Shown here: positions 1-12,766 of the stretch, one piece after another
Layout of the letters: the number at the start of each line of letters is the position of its first letter
How positions within the stretch are numbered: position 1 is the stretch's first letter
The notes under the pieces: generated by a model
Seen by the model: only the letters and a program-made list of their open reading frames with translations
Database searches by the model: none
Told to the model about the DNA's origin: nothing
Translations under genes and position numbers: made by a program
Assembly (NCBI GenBank): GCA_023935145.1
Contig: CM043698.1
Span: 67,879,501-67,943,500 of the forward strand
Source: Bretschneidera sinensis
Lineage: Eukaryota; Streptophyta; Magnoliopsida; Brassicales; Akaniaceae
DNA length: 64,000 nucleotides
Direction: 5' to 3'

Positions 1-1204
1 TAAATCTTAAACATAAAACATGATTTTCGGGTGTGATAATAATTGTCCATCCTATGAAAATAAAAAATTTGCCAGGGTTCGATAAGGGTGTTGGTTCAAA
101 AAAATTGAATTACTTAACCAAAATTTTTGGTTTGTTTATTACAATAGGCAGTATTATTTTTTTAGAACTTCAAACTGAAACTACAACAAGAAAAAAATTA
201 TATAAATTTTCCTAATTATTCAAACAAATAATTATTTTTTAAAAATGAATAAATTAAAAATTTTGTACAAAATATAACCACAAGATTCTAATATGACGTT
301 TTGTTAACGTATTAATTAATATATTTTTTTAAAACACAAGTATTTTATCTATATAGAGTCGAATAAGGGCATTTTAGTCTATCAAAAAGTTTTATACTTT
401 TTTTTCAGATTTGATCCAAATCTCTCTCTATATATGTTTTTTTTCATACACTATTAATTTAAGAAAATATGTTTTTTTTAATCTACTTAATTTCAAATTC
501 AAAATATTTGTATATTTTATCTCTAACTAATAAAATTATTTAATTTCAAATTCAAAACTAATTAATTATTAAAATGTGGATAAAATAATTATATTTGTGC
601 TTCTGCATTTTTATATCTATTTTAATGTTGTCTTAATTATCTATTGATTAAAATTATATCCAACTAGTTCAATTTTTCTTAACTCTCTTCAAAGTTTCAA
701 TTTTAAATATTAAAAAATTTTGCTGCACATATAATCCTCATTTCTTTGTTATCTATTTCTCTCCATCTTTTTACACTCTGTATATATATGTCACCAATTT
801 TTTTTTCGTTTTCTTTGTCTAACTTTGCTCCACTGAGTAGAAATTATTGGTATGTTATTATATTTTACTTAAATCTCTCTATGTTTTACCAAAGAATAAT
901 TTATCTCACTTTTTGCATTTGTCTCAATATTCTTTTTGTTTTTCGTTTTTCCAATCTCTTGCTTTCCTTAGTGGGCTTATTGGGAAGTATATACTATTAT
1001 ATTTTACTTAATGAAATTCTAATATTTTAATAAATTATATATTATATACATGCATTTACTTTATATTATGTTATAATTTTTTTACTGTTTTTACAATGAG
1101 AAGTCCTTGGTTAGGTGCCGAAAACATCTTCGACGGTGCCTCAAATTTCTTTTCCTCTTTCTGCATCAAGGTTGTATTGGCTGAAGAATCTTCAAAAATT
1201 AGTT

Positions 1205-1206
<2 letters not shown>

Positions 1207-1244
<38 letters not shown>
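1207..1244. repeat. AT dinucleotide microsatellite
   Basis: About nineteen uninterrupted AT units. It produces the artificial isoleucine-tyrosine run in the plus-strand frame that crosses it. Confidence 0.95.
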
Positions 1245-1246
<2 letters not shown>

Positions 1247-1394
1247 CTCAACTATGCGGAAATAATTTGAAAATAATTATTTCCTAAAAAAAATTAAATT
1301 CAGCGCGTATTTTATACGATGTGCAAAAAATTCATAACATTTAAAATGAAGTAAGATAAGTTTGAATATTGAAATATATAAAAAAAATATATAT

Positions 1395-2800
1395 ATGAAT
1401 ATAATAAGAAGATAAAAATATAAGAGTTTTGAAATGATCTAAGATAAGATGTATATATATACAAAGTTTGAATATAATGAGAAAATTAAAAAAAGCCAAA
1501 AGATAGCATATATAAAGCTGATAGATAAATATTACAGGATTCTTAAGATAGAATCAGATACACTTCATACTTAAATACACAAAATTTTAATATGCTGAGT
1601 AGATACAAAATTTGAATGTAATGAGGAGATAAAAAAAAACGTTAAGAAATATAGATAAAGCTAATAGATAAACAAATGCTCTTATAGAAAAAAAAAATGA
1701 ATATAATGAGTAGTTAAAAAGCTAATAGATAAAAATGCTTTGAATATAATAAAAAAAACCTAATACATATAGATTAAGGTGACCGACAAAAAAAAAGAAT
1801 AATTTTTAAAATGAAATAAGTTAAAGTTTGAATATTGAAATATATAAAATTTAAATATAATGAGGAGATAAAAAAGCTAATAGATATTGATAATCTTATT
1901 GCTTAGATGAAACAAGATAAGTTTGATATTGAAATATATAAAATTTGAAAATAAAGAGAAGATAAAAAAGCTAATAGATATAGATAAAACTAATAGATAA
2001 AAAAAACTTGATTTTTAAGATGAAATAAGATTGAACAAAATTTTAATATAATAAGTAAATACAAAGTTTAAATATAATTAGTAGATACAAAATTTAAATA
2101 TAATGAGGAGATAAAAAGGTTAATAGATAAAAAAAAAGTGCTTTGATATAAAATTTGAATATAATGAATAGTTGAAAAAATATTAGATGAATTAATAGAA
2201 TATAAGGATGAGAAAAAAAATAGAAAAATTCATGTTTTTTAAGATAAGTTTAAATATTGAAATATAAAAAGTCTGAATATAATGAGGAGATAGAAAAACT
2301 AATAGATAATGATAAAAAAAAAAATATAAGATTTTTAGTATGAAGTATGATAAGTTGTTATGGAGAAATAAAATTTTTGAAAAAAATGAAGAGATAAAAA
2401 AGGCAATTGATATAGATAAAACTAATAGATAAAAAATATAAAAAAAGATAGACTGAATATTAAAATATAAAAAATGTAATATAATGAAAAGATACAAAAT
2501 TTAAATATTCTGACAAGATAAAAAAGCTAATAGCTCTGATAAAAAATTTAAGTATAATGAGTAGTTGAAAAGTTATTGGATATAGATAAAGCCAATAAAA
2601 AATGCAGGATTTTAAAGATGAAATAAGTTAAGTTTAAATATTGAAATATACAAAATTTAAATATAAAGTGGAGATGAAAAAAAAACTAATAGATATTGAT
2701 AAAAATATGAATTTTTAAGATGAAGTAAGATAAGTTGTCTATTGAAACATATAAAATTTGAATTTAATAAGGATATAAAAAAAATTAAGAATGATTTTGA
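1395..2800. repeat. Diverged AT-rich tandem repeat
   Basis: The phrases 'aatttgaatataatgag', 'agataaaaaagctaatagat' and 'aagatgaaataagataag' recur many times in the same order over about 1.4 kb. Unit length drifts around one hundred bases and copies differ by substitutions and small indels. It looks like an old tandem array, but no monomer could be fixed by eye. Confidence 0.6.
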
Positions 2801-3044
2801 TTGTTCACGTGAATTGAATTATGGTATAAAATTATTTTTATAATATATGCCAGTTTAGTTTATCAACTATAATTGTATTTTTTAGATATAAGAATTACAT
2901 TCATTTAGAAATTATATTTATTTAATAGATGCTACATTTTAATGTATAAATGAAGAATTTATGTTCTTACCGGTTTTTGAAATTAAAAAAAAACAGTAGA
3001 ATGTGCAAAGTATGGTAAAATATGTATAAAACAAAGTATGTAGT

Positions 3045-5155
3045 TGTAACGACCCATCCCAGGTTGGCCACTCCCAAGACTGTGTCATCACATTTTGAAA
3101 ATCCCAACACGACACATATATGCAACAATAAAAATAACACCAATAGGAATTTTTACATCAATCCTCAACCCTCAACAAGGAGATATATCATTCTGATATT
3201 GACTTAAACATTATATACAACGTAAAATGCATGAATATTTACAATTAAATTTTTATTTTATTTTCTCATTAGTCTGAGGATGTGGACACGTACGTGGCTT
3301 ACAGATAATGATTTCGTCTAAACCTCAACTTACCAAACTATTTATCCTGCCTGCTACCTGAAATCATTATACAATGAAGAATGAGCTTCACAAGCTCAGT
3401 GAATTAAATTTACTAGAAGTATTCAATTTGCATAAATGGTCTTTTAATAATTAATTATTTATATCTCATACAACTTGATAATAGCATTCTACTATCACTA
3501 CACATACCATAAGTCTCATTCTCTATCAATATTTTTTTATATATTGGTTCACCTTAAGACCATCAATTATCTCATAATTACCTCGTTATGAAGTTCACAG
3601 CATAAAGTCTACCATTTAGATAGTTCTTATCATATCATACTTCTATGCTTCTTTCTCACCATAACTGTCTTTCTGTGAGACTCATTTATCTATAAATAAA
3701 AGTGCAATAACAAATAACACTTCAGCATTTCAGTAATGAAATCAATATTTAAAACAGATGCAATGCATAAATTATTATTTGGGAACGTCTTCCCACATGT
3801 CGACATATTTTTATCTTAGACCGACCCCTCCCTTTTTTTAATCCCAACATATACTGACTGTCACGGTATTTATTTCCAGCATATACTGGCTGTCACGGTT
3901 TTCATTTATTTCCAGCATATACCGACTGTCACGGTTTTCCTTTATTTCCAGCATATACTGGCTATCACGGTTTTTCAATTAGACCGGCTCCCTCCCGGTT
4001 CTTTTATCTTATACACATGTATATGAACAATGATATGAAATATACATATGAACAATAATATAAAAACAAACATAAATTCAAATATTTAAATTAGCTATCT
4101 TGATTATTCTCAATTTATTATTAAAAAAAATTTCACTAAATTTCTCTCCTCATAAATCACATCACATCATCCATTATAGCTGGTCAAGATCCACTAAATT
4201 GCATCTCCTCATAATTCGTATCAAAACATCAACCATAGCTCATCAAGAATTGCACTTATCGCTTTTATTATTAAATCAACTTATTATTCTAAAAATATTA
4301 TTTCTCACATGATAATTTTCTACATGTCCAAAATTCCTATCACATCTATCAATCAATTTTTCATCTACCACCAAAGCATAAGCTAATAATTTATTTTAAT
4401 ATTATCACTAGATATTTTATTTTTATCTAGATTACTTAAAGTAAATCTAACTCACCACGTAGCACTTAGAGCTACCCGTGGATTACTTCATTGTCTTTCC
4501 CGTTCCTCTTAACAATTGCCCCCGGTTGCTGATCGTCAACACTTGACATAATATTTATATTAAATATCTAATTTATTCTTCAATTCTTCCAAATTTACAC
4601 CATTTGAAAATTCCCACTTTGAATTCCGGGAAATTTCATTTATGCTAAAATTCAAAAATAAACTTCATGTTATTTACCTTTTGTTTTTCTTAGCGCTTCC
4701 CGTGACTCTCTATAAAATTCTCCCTTAAATCCCTTCAAAATTTTGCTCTTACAACCTTTCTTTCGGTCCTCAAATGTTTAGAGAAAATGAGTAGTTTGTA
4801 TTGTAAAAGGATGAAACCAAACAAGATTTGGTAAGAAATAAATAAAAGGAAAAAACTAAAGTATTTATATAAAATCATAACCTCAACAACCCCCCTCCCC
4901 AACTCATTCCACGAAATTGAAACGTGTATAACATGCAAATGTCTTCCTTTTTACTTGGCAATAGGTGTTGCCACCTGCTAATACGTTTTTTTTCCTTTTT
5001 CTTTGTTTTTCTTCAACTTCATGCTGCCACGATTTTTTAAAAAAAATTTGTTTTATTCAAATAATTATAAACCTTTTACATATATTTTATTTTAATTCCA
5101 TGTCATATTTATTAAATTACTTCTTTACCCTTACTTTACAAATACAAGTATTATA
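3045..5155 (-). repeat. Ty3/gypsy LTR, minus orientation
   Basis: Read on the minus strand this matches, with divergence, most of the plus-strand LTR at 7372-10271. Shared landmarks are the outer start 'caaatacaagtattata' (here ending in a mutated TA), the 'cccgtggattact' segment, the 'acgtacgtg' segment, the dyad minisatellite and the terminal 'tgtaacgacc'. Degraded pol lies immediately upstream on the minus strand, so this is the 3' LTR of a minus-strand element. The copy is about 2.1 kb, shorter than the plus-strand copy, which carries an internal duplication. Confidence 0.8.
3843..3970 (-). repeat. Dyad minisatellite in the LTR
   Basis: Four units of about 33-36 bp, each with an imperfect dyad of the type 'ccagcatatactgg' followed by a 'gtcacgg' box. 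The same array lies in inverted orientation in the plus-strand LTR at 8437-8571. Confidence 0.85.
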
Positions 5156-7371
5156 ATTCTACCCACCTTATAAAAATTTTGTTCCCGAAATTTCCTTCCC
5201 TAATTGAAGAAACAATTGTGAATGATATTTCTTCGTAATTGTCTCATGCTTTCATGTACTCTCTTCAATATCCTTATTCCACCACATAACTTAAACTAAT
5301 GAAATTATTTTTATTATACAAGACTTGTTCTTTTCAGTCTAAAATTCTCACTAGTCCTTGTATATAAGCCAAATCTTTATGAATTTCTATAGTTTAGCTC
5401 GAAATATTATAATTTTCATCATGTAAACACTTTATTAAAAGTGAAACATGAAATATATTATATAAATGTTTTAATTCTGGAGGAAAATCTAGGCTACTCA
5501 CAACTAGCCCAACTTTCTCAACAACCTCATAGGATCCCACTTACCTCGGACTTAACTTTTCTTTCTTTTTGATCCTCAACACACATTTTCATGAAGATAT
5601 TTTTAATTACACCCAATCACCTACTTGAAATTCAAGAGGTCTTTTTCTATTATTAACATAGATATTCGATCTACTCAATGCTACTTTATGGTTCTCTCTA
5701 ACCAGTTTGATCCTCTCAATTGTAAACTCAATAATTGATGGACCAAATATATTTATCTCTCATATTTCTTCCCAACTTATAGGAGTTCTACACCTCCTAC
5801 CATACAATGTCTTAATCGATGCCATCCCAATACTAGTTTGATACTGATTATTATAAGCAATTTCAATCGATGGCATGTAAGTATCCCAACTTATTGAGAA
5901 ACTCATCACATTTGCTCTTAATATATCCCCTAGTACTCTAATAATCCTTTCTGTCTGAGCATAAAAAATTATATTAAATTGCAACTGTGTACCCATGGCT
6001 TTCTGAAAGCCTTTTTAAAACCAATATGTAAATCTAGCATCTCTATTTGACACTATGCTTAATGGTGCTCCATACAATCTCACAATTTCAGCTACATCAT
6101 TCTTCAGTCCTGACCACCAGAAATTCTGTCTCAAGCCTCTATACATCTTATTATTAGTTGGTTGCATCAAATCTACTTCATCATGTGCCTATCTCATTAT
6201 CTCCTTTCTCAACTTCGCATTATTGGGAACACAATTTCCATGTTCCAATACCAAAATGCCCTCATTTCAAATTTTTGAACTCATGTTGCTTTCTTGTGCA
6301 CTCAATGCTTAATCTTTTCTATCTCTTCATCTCTACCTTGCATCTCTAAAACATTTACTATGGATAACTGTACAACCATATTCGTTAACCATTATCCTCT
6401 ATCACTGATATTCAACTTCATTCTTGTCTTTCTTAAATCTATCATCAATTTCACATCAGGACTCCCAATAGCAGTTAACCTTCTTGTAGACTTTCTACTC
6501 AATGCATCAGCTATCACCTTTGCATTTTTTAGATGATAGTGAATTGTATAATCATAGTTACTAATCAACTACATCCACCATCTTTGCCTCAAATTCAACT
6601 CTCTCTGGACAAGTAAGTATGTCAAACTCTTATAACCCATGAATATCTAACAAGTGGCTCCATACAGATGATGTCTCTAATCTTTAAAGTAAACACTATA
6701 GGAGCCAACTCTAAGTCATGAGTATGGTAATTTCTATAATGAATCTTCAATTGCCTAGAAGTATAGGCCATCGCTTTCTTATATTACACATATCTCAATC
6801 ATTGATGCGATGCATCACTATACATCATAAATCCTTCACCACTAGAAGGAAACACCAATACTGGAGTTGTAGTCAATTTCTCATTTAGTAATTAAAATTT
6901 TTTCTCACACTTCCCTCACCAAACAAATCTCACATCTTTTTTGGTCAGTTTATTCAACAGTATTATAATAATAGAAAAATTCTGAAAGAATCTTCTACAA
7001 TAACCAGCTAACCCCAAGAATATCCTAATCTAAGTCACATTAGTTGGTCTCTCCCAACTTAACATTGCCTCTACCTTTTGTGGATCAACTATTATGCTAT
7101 TTCTCGATATTACATGTTCCTAGAAGGTCATTTCTTTTAACCAAAATTCACATTTAGGAAATAATAGCAGACAATCTCTCTCACCTCAAAATCTCCAACA
7201 CAACTTCTAAATGTTTTGCGTGCTATTCCTTAGTCTTAGAATACACCAAGATGTTATCGATAAACACAACCACAAGATTATCAAGAAATGGTTCAGACAT
7301 TTTATTCATCAAGTCCATGAATGTTTCTAGAACATTAGTCAATCCAAATGACATCACAAGATGTAATACCC
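5156..7371 (-). pseudogene. Degraded chromovirus-like pol, 5'-truncated
   Basis: On the minus strand the reading begins inside reverse transcriptase at about 7365, with a changed form of the VMPFGLTN box (VMSFGLTN). It continues through [16 protein letters not shown] near 7225, where the catalytic DD is changed to DN. An ADALSRKS-type RNase H end lies near 6510. An integrase piece at 5996-5760 ends with the ALYGRRCRSPI-type box (here TLYGRRCRTPI). A motif of the 'LEFQVGDWV' kind follows near 5620, then the LTR. Stops and frameshifts are frequent and no product is expected. Gag, protease and the front of the reverse transcriptase are absent because the plus-strand LTR begins exactly at the break. 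Confidence 0.8.
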
Positions 7372-8271
7372 GCATTTGTAAAGTAAGGGTAAAGAAGTAC
7401 TTTAATAAATACGTCATAGAGTTAAAATAATATATATTTAAATGTAAAAAGTCAATTTTTTTTTAAAAAAAAGCTACATGTGGCAACACCTATTGCTAAG
7501 ACAAAGCAATCTTGCTGCATGTAAGGTAGCAAGGCTACTGAGTTGCCAAATGAATTTACAAACAAATGTGAGCTGCCGAGATTTTTGTTGCAGCAAACTT
7601 ATATATATATACACTTATACATAAACGTAAATTATACTTACCAAATCCCGTTTAGTTTTCCTTCAATTACTTTATTTTTTTAAACACTTGGGGACCGAAA
7701 GAAATGTTGAAAGAGCAGAATTTTGAAGGAGTTTACGAGAGAATTTTATAGAGAGTCACGGGAAGCTATAAGAAAAGCATGAGGTAAATATGTAATGTTT
7801 ATTTTTAAATTTTTAGCATACATGAAATTTTTCAGAATTCAAAATGAGAATTTTCAAATGGTGTAAATTATGAAGAATTAAAGAATAAATTAGAAATTTA
7901 ATATAATTATTATGTCAGGTGTTGACGATCAGTAACCGAAAAAAATTGCTGAGAGGAGCAAAAAGGGCAAGGAAGTGATCCACGGGTAACATTAAGTGCT
8001 ACGTGGTGAGTTAGACTTACTTTAAGTAATCTAAATAAAAAAATGAAATATCTAGTGATAATAATAAAATAAATTATTAGCTTATACTTTGGTGGTAGAT
8101 AAAAATTTGAGTGATAGGTATGATATAAATATTGGACATGTAGAAAATTATTATGTGAAAAGAATTATTATTAGAATAATGAGTTAATTTAATAATGATG
8201 GTGATAAATAAAATTCTTGATGAATTATGATTGATAAATTGATGTGATATATGAGGAGAAGAAATTAGTGA

Positions 8272-10060
8272 AATTTATCAAGTAGAAATTTGAGGAAAGA
8301 CAGGATAGCTAAATTTAATATTTTGAATTCATGTTGATTTTATATTATTGTTCATATGCATATTTCATATCATTATTCATATGCATATGTATAAGATAAA
8401 AGAACCGGGAGGGGACCGGTCTAATTGAAAAAAACCGTGACAGCCAGTATATGCTGGAAATAAAGGAAAACTGTGACAGCCGGTATATGCTGGAAATAAG
8501 GGAAAACCGTGACAGCCGGTATATACTGGAAATAAATACCATGACAACCGATATATGCTAGAAATGAAAGAACCGAGAGAGGGCCGGTCTAAGATAAAAA
8601 AAAACATGTCGATATGTGGGAAGACGTTCCCTAATAATAATTGATGCGTTGCATCTGTTTTACATGTTGATTTTATTACTGAAGTGTTGTTGATATTATG
8701 TATTTATTTATAAATAAATGAGTCTTACAAAGAGCCAGTTATAGTGAGAAAGAGACATAGAAGTATGATATGATAGGAATTATATAAATGTTAGACTATA
8801 TGCCATCATCCAGTCATATAAGGTCTAAATGATTAAATATTAAAAGGTTATTTATTCAAATTGAATACTTTTAGTAAATTTAATTCACCGAGCTTGTGAA
8901 ACTCATCCCTCATTGTATAATGATTTCAGGTAGCAGGATAAATGGTCTGGTGGGTTGAGAGTAAGAAGAAATCATTTTTTGTAAGCCACGTACGTGTCAA
9001 CATCCTCAGTTAAATGAGAAAATGAAATAAAATTTTTAAGTCATGTGGGCCTTCTCGTTTCAAGTCATCTCGGGTTTTGGGTTGACCCATCAGATTACAT
9101 CATTTTTTTTAATTCGGGTAGACCCGCTAAGTTAGCTTATTTTTATCTTTTTTAAATTTCAATGTAATTATGTTCTAATTAAGTTCATGTTAGCAATAAT
9201 AAATGAAGAGAAACTTTATTTTTAGTTTTTTTTTCTCTTTGTATTAATATAATATATTAAAAATGAAATTTATCAAGTAGAAATTCGAGGAAAGACAGGA
9301 TAGTTAAATTTAATATTTGAATTCATGTCGTTTTTATGTTATTGTTTATATGCATATTTCATATCATTATTCATATACATGTGTATAAAAAAAAGAACCG
9401 GGATGGGGCCGGTCTAATTGAAAAACCATGATAGCCAGTATATACAGGAAATAAATACCGTGACAACCAGTATATGCTAGAAAGAAAAGAACTGGGATGG
9501 GGCTGGACTAAGATAAAAACATGTCGACATGTGGGAAGACGTTCCCTAATAATAATAATAATTCATGTATTGCATATGTTTTACATGTTAATATTTTTAC
9601 TGAAATGTTGTTGATATTATGAATTTATTTATAGATGAATGAGTCTCACAGAGAGACAGTTATGGTGAGAAAGAAACCTAGAAGTATGATATGATAAAAA
9701 CCATCTAAATGGTAGACTTTATGATGTGAACCTCAATATGAGATAATTGATGGTTTTAAAGTGAACTAATAAATAAGAAGAAGAGATTGATAGAGAATGG
9801 ATCTTATGACATGTGTAGTGAGAGTAGAATGCTAGTATCAAGTTGTATGAGATGTAAATGATTAAATATTGAAAGACCATTCATACAAATGAATACTTCT
9901 AGTAAATTTAATTCATTGAGCTTGTGAAGCTCATCCCTCATTTTACAATGATTTCAGGTAGCAGGCAGGACAAATAGTCTGGTAGGTTGAGACTCAGACG
10001 AAATCTTTTTCTGTGAGCCACGTACGTGTCAGCATCCTAAGACTAATGAGAAAATAAAAT
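8272..10060 (+). repeat. Large direct duplication inside the LTR
   Basis: The text beginning 'gaaatttatcaagtagaaat' at about 8272 recurs at about 9264. Both copies proceed through the 'gaaccgggaggggaccggtc' type block, the dyad minisatellite, the 'gacgttccctaataataat' block and the 'cacgtacgtgtca' block. The first copy then carries about 200 bp (9040-9260) not found in the second. The single-copy LTR at 3045-5155 suggests the duplication arose in this copy or its lineage. Confidence 0.75.
8437..8571 (+). repeat. Dyad minisatellite in the LTR, first copy
   Basis: Four units of about 36 bp, each holding 'gtgacagcc' followed by an imperfect dyad 'agtatatgct'. It is the inverted counterpart of 3843-3970. 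The minus-strand frames through it give a meaningless repeat of the SSIYRLSR type. Confidence 0.85.
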
Positions 10061-10275
10061 AAAAATTTATTTGTAAATATTCATGCATTTTATGTTGTAT
10101 ATAATGATTAAGTCAAGATCAGAATGATGTATCTCCCCTGTTGAGGGTTGAGGATTGATGTAAACATTTCTGTTGGTATTATTTTTGTTGTTGCATATAT
10201 ATGTCGTGCTGAGATTTTCAAAATGTGATGACACCGTCTCGGGGGTGGTCAATTCAGGATGGTTCGTTACAATTT

Positions 10276-10287
10276 TGGTATAAGAGC
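10276..10287 (+). other. Primer-binding site, tRNA-iMet type
   Basis: TGGTATAAGAGC, one base different from TGGTATCAGAGC, the usual plant complement to the initiator methionine tRNA 3' end. It lies five bases after the LTR end, as expected for reverse-transcription priming. Confidence 0.75.
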
Positions 10288-10349
10288 ATTATGTTTTATG
10301 ATTCTGTAGACTGCATAAATAATAAGAAAGTGGAAGATTAAAATAAATT

Positions 10350-11313
10350 ATATTTTTAATAGTTTGAGGATGACACGTGGACGTGCTAGAGCTAGAGTTA
10401 AAGTTGTTGATTTGAGAGGGCATGGTAGGCCCCTAATATTTTGACAGGTCGAGGTTGAGTCTGAATCTGTGGTTCCTAGAAATGGACGTGTTGACAATAT
10501 AATTGATATTGGTAAAGGTGTGAGAGAATCTAAAGTTGAAAGAGATGAGCTAAAATAAGCCCTTACACATGCTCTTGAGAAAATCAATGTAACAGATGAT
10601 AGAGTTGGTAGCCTATAGCGTAGACTTGATGAGCAGGCTAGAGCCGTGCCTGAGGTTGTTGTAAATCCAGTAATGGTAAATGTTCAAAAGTGAAAAAACG
10701 AGTTGATGCATGAGATGCAGGGAGATTGTTAAGTTGAATGCTTTGTTGTTTAATGGATTTATAAACCCTTTTAAGCTTGAGTTAAGGGTAAAACATGTAG
10801 AAAGATTATTTGATATTTTACCAATGACTGACAGGCAGAGAGTCGTCTTTGCTATGTTCAAGTTAGAGAGAGAGGCCCTAGAATAGTGAGAGGATATTCT
10901 TCACAGGGTAAGTACAGATATTGATAAACCCTTAATCGAGAATAGGTTTAAGGAAGAGTTCCTGATAAATACTTTCCTTATACCCCTAGAGCCCAACAAG
11001 ATAGGGATTTTATTTATTTGAGGCAAATGTGTTGACTGTGGCTTAATATGATAGCAAATTTGTGGTCTTGTCAATGGTTATACCGAAAATGGTAGATCTA
11101 GAGGAGAAGAAGTGTAAAAGGTTCAAAGATGAACTATGTTTTAAGATTCGATCGAAACTATCTTACATGAAGCATATGAATTATGTCAGGTTGGTGGATA
11201 TAACACTTCAGATTGAGAAGGATGTGATGGAATTTAGAGGGAAGAGGAATTGGCGGAAGAAGTCTAGATATAAGGAACCCAGAGGTGGCACTAGTATGAC
11301 TGTGCAGGGTGGG
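10350..11313 (+). pseudogene. Chromovirus-like gag, truncated
   Basis: The plus strand after the LTR holds a broken gag. The best part, 11062-11313, reads through a segment resembling the end of a retrotransposon gag domain (EEKKCKRFKDEL, IRSKLSYM, LQIEKDVME). Upstream pieces near 10740-10860 ('KHVERLFDIL'-like) fit earlier gag. There are several stops and shifts. The frame runs straight into the Athila-like LTR at 11314, so that insertion cut it; protease and pol of this element are not seen downstream. Confidence 0.7.
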
Positions 11314-12614
11314 TGATGAGAGTCATAAAATGCATCTTAACAGTACTTAATTGTTGGCATTTTAGGGTTGATCTAGGGTTTAATTACACTTTTATACCTT
11401 AATAATTCTAAAGTGATATTTTTGAACCATTGACTTATTTCGGTGCATTTTCAGGTACTTGGTGTTTAAAAGAGATGAAAAAACTATCATTGCTTGAAGC
11501 ACTAAGATTCCATGCATAACAAGGTGAAGGAGTTGTCGCGGAAGGATAAAACGAAGAGAACCTCCACCAACCAATGATAGCTGCGGCCTGGACTAGTGAG
11601 GGCCACAGCCTCCAGAAAGATTGCCCAAAAGAGCTAAGTCCACCTTTAGTGGGTGCCTAGGCACCCAGAAGAGAGAGCCGCGGTACCCAGAGCCTTCACC
11701 TAACCAAGCACCAACCAAAGCCTAGGCACCCAGAAGAGAGAGCCACGACGCGCACTCAAAAGTTTGTTTCCGAGTTATGACCTAATTTGGACTTTAATGA
11801 TTGTTTAAACCCTGGAATACCCTTAGACCTCTTGTGCTATAAATAGATCACTTAGGGTTTTACAAAAGATATCTTTGAAAGTTTGAAAAACTCAAGAAGG
11901 CTACAACACTCTCTTCCATCAAAGTGTTCAACCATGAACTTCATGGCGAACTAATCTCCAAGCAAGGCGAAGGGATGAATCCCTAGGTGTAGTTGTTCTT
12001 ATTTCCTTTATTGATTCAGTTGTAGTTTGGATTTATTATCAAAACATTGTATGAGTTACTCTTTGATTTAATTAGAAGATCTTTCTCTTAATCTGGTGAT
12101 TGTATCTTTCTTCTCCATATAAGTCTAGTTATGTTTTTCTTATGTGACGTTGTTTGGGTATGATTGAGTCCGGTAGATTTATCTTTTAGGTTTGTCCACT
12201 ACTGCAATATTGTCATTAAAGATATATTGTCGTTTCTTGATAAATCTATAGGATAGGTCATGTGTGCTTAACTTGAAAGAGTAATTCATATCAATTACAT
12301 TAGAGTATATATATGTGCTTGATTGAATATTTGTCGATTGCTTGTTTGGGATGTGAAACTTGCAAATGAGATAAAAACAACTAAATTAAGATTAGAATAA
12401 GGCAACGAAACTACGGAGGATTCCCGGAATCTTGTTGTTTCTTTATCATATACTTCAATCTATTTACACAATTACTTCATCATTCATATCTTCTCACTGA
12501 ATTATAATCGTTCGTGTTAAGGTTTACACTTTTCCTTTGAAGATCGTTTTTCCCTATGGAATCGACACCCCAAAGCCGTGCTACAACTACCGCGTTACAC
12601 TTTGGGCATAATCA
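11314..12614 (+). repeat. 5' LTR of the Athila-like element
   Basis: Starts TGATGAGAGTC and ends ATAATCA, five bases before the primer site. Inside, a segment with 'gcctaggcacccagaagaga' occurs twice, near 11655 and 11722. A TATA-like 'gctataaatagatcac' at about 11840 is a plausible promoter. A start three bases later (TGAGAG, 11317) cannot be excluded because the 3' LTR is absent. Confidence 0.8.
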
Positions 12615-12619
12615 AATTT

Positions 12620-12637
12620 TGGCGCCGTTGCCGGGGA
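12620..12637 (+). other. Primer-binding site, tRNA-Asp type
   Basis: TGGCGCCGTTGCCGGGGA complements the 3' end of plant tRNA-Asp, the primer normally used by Athila and related Tat-branch elements. It follows the LTR by five bases. Confidence 0.9.
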
Positions 12638-12766
12638 AACGCGCTTACATACAAGGAAGATTGTCAACTCTAAGACAAGATGGTACTATTGTTCATTTCT
12701 TTAAGTTTTTGATTTTTTGATTTTCTTTTGTTTGTTTTATTTATTACTTTTTAACTCAGTTGGTGT

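Larger units (their letters stand above)
1..3044. other. AT-rich intergenic DNA without a supported gene
   Basis: This stretch is very rich in A and T, with homopolymer runs and short reading frames that carry no recognisable domain. The frame at 746-1030 is hydrophobic only because it is T-rich. A slightly more GC-rich island lies at about 1096-1200 but could not be assigned. The stretch also holds an AT microsatellite and a diverged tandem repeat, listed separately. Confidence 0.7.
7372..10271 (+). repeat. Ty3/gypsy LTR, plus orientation, 5' LTR
   Basis: Begins TGTAATACCC and ends TTACA, followed within five bases by a primer-site-like sequence and then gag. This fits a 5' LTR of a chromovirus-like element. 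It is unusually long, about 2.9 kb, because a segment of roughly 0.8-1.0 kb is present twice. The LTR starts precisely where the minus-strand reverse transcriptase breaks off, so it was probably inserted into that older relative. No 3' partner is visible. Confidence 0.8.

Noticed and set aside
746..1030. 94-codon hydrophobic frame
   Set aside because: T-rich base composition alone explains the Phe/Leu/Ile/Tyr content; no family features.
1096..1206. GC-richer island that could be an exon
   Set aside because: Neither strand gives a recognisable motif or convincing splice sites; it is too short to support.
8345..8607. Minus-strand frames with SSIYRLS repeats
   Set aside because: They are translations of the LTR dyad minisatellite.
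12620..12637. tRNA-Asp gene fragment
   Set aside because: Only the 3'-end complement is present next to an LTR, so it is a primer site.
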